DNA from: Niastella sp.
Lineage (GTDB): Bacteria > Bacteroidota > Bacteroidia > Chitinophagales > Chitinophagaceae
Length of the DNA stretch: 36,187 nt
Assembly (NCBI GenBank): GCA_017744515.1
Contig: JAGIBF010000085.1
Coordinates: forward strand, 1-36,187
Direction of reading: 5' to 3'
The notes under the pieces were generated by a model that was not told the origin of the DNA, searched no databases, and saw only the letters and a program-made list of their open reading frames with translations. This document shows positions 35,089-36,187 of this stretch, piece after piece. Numbering within the stretch: position 1 is the first letter of the stretch; every line of letters begins with the position of its first letter. The position numbers were made by a program, and so were the translations under genes.

Positions 35089-35166
35089 GCCGGTATATAG
35101 TATATGAGTAGGCGTTGCCGGTTTTTACCCCACGCAACGAAATATTTTTTTTAGTCAGGTAAAAAA

Positions 35167-35730
35167 TCAGTCACTGTTCCTCAGCAGGGCGAGCAGAATG
35201 ATGATGGGCAGTGACATTTTTCCTTTGAGTTCCAGCAAAGCCCTGGCCATGATCTTGTAGGTGGCTTTGGTGGTGATGCCTAATGCTGTTGCTACTTCAT
35301 CATAGGCAAGGCCTTCATAGAAGCGCAGGAAGATGGCTTCGCGCTGGCGGGGTGTGAGGGTGTCGATGGCTTTCTGCAGGCGTTGCCGCAGTTCGGTATC
35401 GATCTCTTCGTTGATGAGGATGGCGTCGCGTGCGAATTCGGGTTCGCTCTCTCCCATTTCAACGGGGAGCTGCCGGGCAAGGGTGTTGAGTTTGCGGAAA
35501 AGGTTGTTGCGGAAAGCGGCAAAGAAATATGCTTCGGGGTTTGACAGGTCGCCGAGCTGTTGCCGGTCGTACCAGATGGACAGCAGGACTTCCTGTACTG
35601 TGTCTTCCACGACCGCCGCATCGGCTGTAAACTTTACGCCGTAATTATAGAAGCGTTCGTAGAGTTGCAGGTATAGTGTTGAATAAGCCTTTTTGTCTCC
35701 GACAGCGATATTTTTCCAGGCAATGTTCAA
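35167..35730 (-). CDS. ECF RNA polymerase sigma factor (locus B)
   Basis: The 187-residue protein has sigma-70 region 2 (about residues 8-80: KKAYSTLYLQLYERFYNYGV, VEDTVQEVLLSIWYDR, AYFFAAFRNNLFRKL) and region 4 (about 115-172: TLTPRQREAIFLRFYEGLAY, DEVATALGITTKATYKIMAR). A hydrophobic tail (LPIIILLALL) follows. This is the Bacteroidota ECF group that pairs with FecR and STN-type SusC, both encoded downstream. It should direct transcription of locus B. The frame begins with a TTG at 35730 and has no ATG before region 2; an in-frame stop (TAG) lies four codons further upstream, so the true start is probably the TTG. That would make translation weak, which suits a regulator. Confidence 0.9.
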   Translation of the reverse strand: MNIAWKNIAVGDKKAYSTLYLQLYERFYNYGVKFTADAAVVEDTVQEVLLSIWYDRQQLGDLSNPEAYFFAAFRNNLFRKLNTLARQLPVEMGESEPEFARDAILINEEIDTELRQRLQKAIDTLTPRQREAIFLRFYEGLAYDEVATALGITTKATYKIMARALLELKGKMSLPIIILLALLRNSD

Positions 35731-36187
35731 ATGGCAATAATACTATAAAACTAATATACGGCCTATTTAAATGTCTGGAGGCTACGTGCTTATGATCGTC
35801 TTGCGATAATGCAAACGATTCCGGCGGAGCTGGCAGTTCTTCCAGCAGTGCAGAGGAGTATGCAGCATTTAATATTGTTGCCTTGTCTTATGAAGAAATG
35901 TCTTTCAATCTATTATACCTGCTTTCACGACCGGCTATCTCCGGCCTTCCGGGCATTTTCCCGCGCCCATCCTGCATTTGAGCCTTCTCCGCGTACTATT
36001 GGCCTACTATTACCTTACTATCAGCCTACGATCACCCTACTTCTGCCTTGCTTCTGCCGGGGAAGGACTATACCAGAGCTATGGTTGTAGCATAGGCGTA
36101 CCACGACCGTTATATGGGAACATGATGGGACCGTTGTGCACCGGATATCATCATGGTGCGCATTGCCGAAGCCTTTAAAAAGGCGAT
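35731..36187. other. Gene-free right end with an 11-bp repeat array
   Basis: No convincing gene is seen over these 457 bases. The open frames here have no protein family features. An 11-bp imperfect tandem repeat occupies 35991-36056. At the extreme right a plus-strand ATG at 36153 opens 11 protein-like codons (MVRIAEAFKKA) that run out of the window, and a minus-strand frame ending at 36110 is also open to the edge; neither can be judged. No TAnnTTTG promoter for the sigma gene was found. Confidence 0.4.
35991..36056. repeat. Six tandem imperfect 11-bp units
   Basis: The units are GCGTACTATTG, GCCTACTATTA, CCTTACTATCA, GCCTACGATCA, CCCTACTTCTG and CCTTGCTTCTG, with no spacer. Core bases CCTACTAT are kept in the first four and decay to the right. 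An 11-bp period is close to one DNA helical turn, so sites would lie on one face of the helix. The array lies 261 bp upstream of the sigma-factor start. Confidence 0.55.

Noticed and set aside
35991..36056. A CRISPR array
   Set aside because: The units are 11 bp, imperfect and without spacers, so this is a short tandem repeat and not a CRISPR array.
35809..36178. Overlapping small plus-strand frames at the right end
   Set aside because: They run through the 11-bp repeat array and show no protein-like pattern.

Overview
The window looks like chromosome from a Bacteroidota species of the Chitinophagaceae type (Chitinophaga or Niastella relatives). The signs are two SusC/SusD pairs, a hybrid-type sensor with Reg_prop propeller and AraC-type regulator, an ECF sigma/FecR pair, promoter -7 elements of the form TAnnTTTG, and no usable Shine-Dalgarno sequences. 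This is inferred from gene families; no marker gene is present.

Layout. Positions 1-4400 hold miscellaneous genes: a truncated reading frame at the left edge (- strand), an ankyrin-repeat protein, a short-chain dehydrogenase, a Crp/Fnr-family regulator whose start codon lies inside a 14-bp inverted repeat, and an AT-rich metallo-beta-lactamase-fold protein. Positions 4568-7618 encode a large secreted GH127-like (DUF1680) beta-L-arabinofuranosidase with a LamG-like domain; it has its own promoter and a strong terminator. It is followed by a divergent methionine aminopeptidase gene broken by an in-frame amber codon, and a beta-propeller-like protein.

Positions 9692-21312 form polysaccharide utilisation locus A, read on the - strand in the order GH43, GH43, GH105, sulfatase, SusC, SusD. 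A strong terminator follows SusD. A perfect 18-bp palindrome of the LacI-operator type lies between the sulfatase and susC. Divergent from it, 21439-25390, is a two-gene sensor kinase and AraC-type response regulator, equivalent to a hybrid two-component system split into two proteins.

Positions 25396-35730 form locus B, also - strand: ECF sigma factor, FecR-type anti-sigma, SusC with an N-terminal STN signalling domain, SusD, and a 1205-residue protein that joins a GH115-like alpha-glucuronidase region to a complete sulfatase. The fusion gene overlaps susD by one base (TAATG). DNA in locus B is visibly richer in G and C than locus A.

How it may work together (inference): both loci bring in a glycan at the outer membrane with SusCD and process it in the periplasm or at the surface. 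The enzyme set (arabinofuranosidase-type GH43 and GH127, unsaturated-uronyl hydrolase GH105, alpha-glucuronidase GH115, two sulfatases) suggests a sulfated, uronic-acid- and arabinose/xylose-bearing polysaccharide. No endo-acting lyase or hydrolase is seen in the window. The most unusual element is the GH115-sulfatase fusion.
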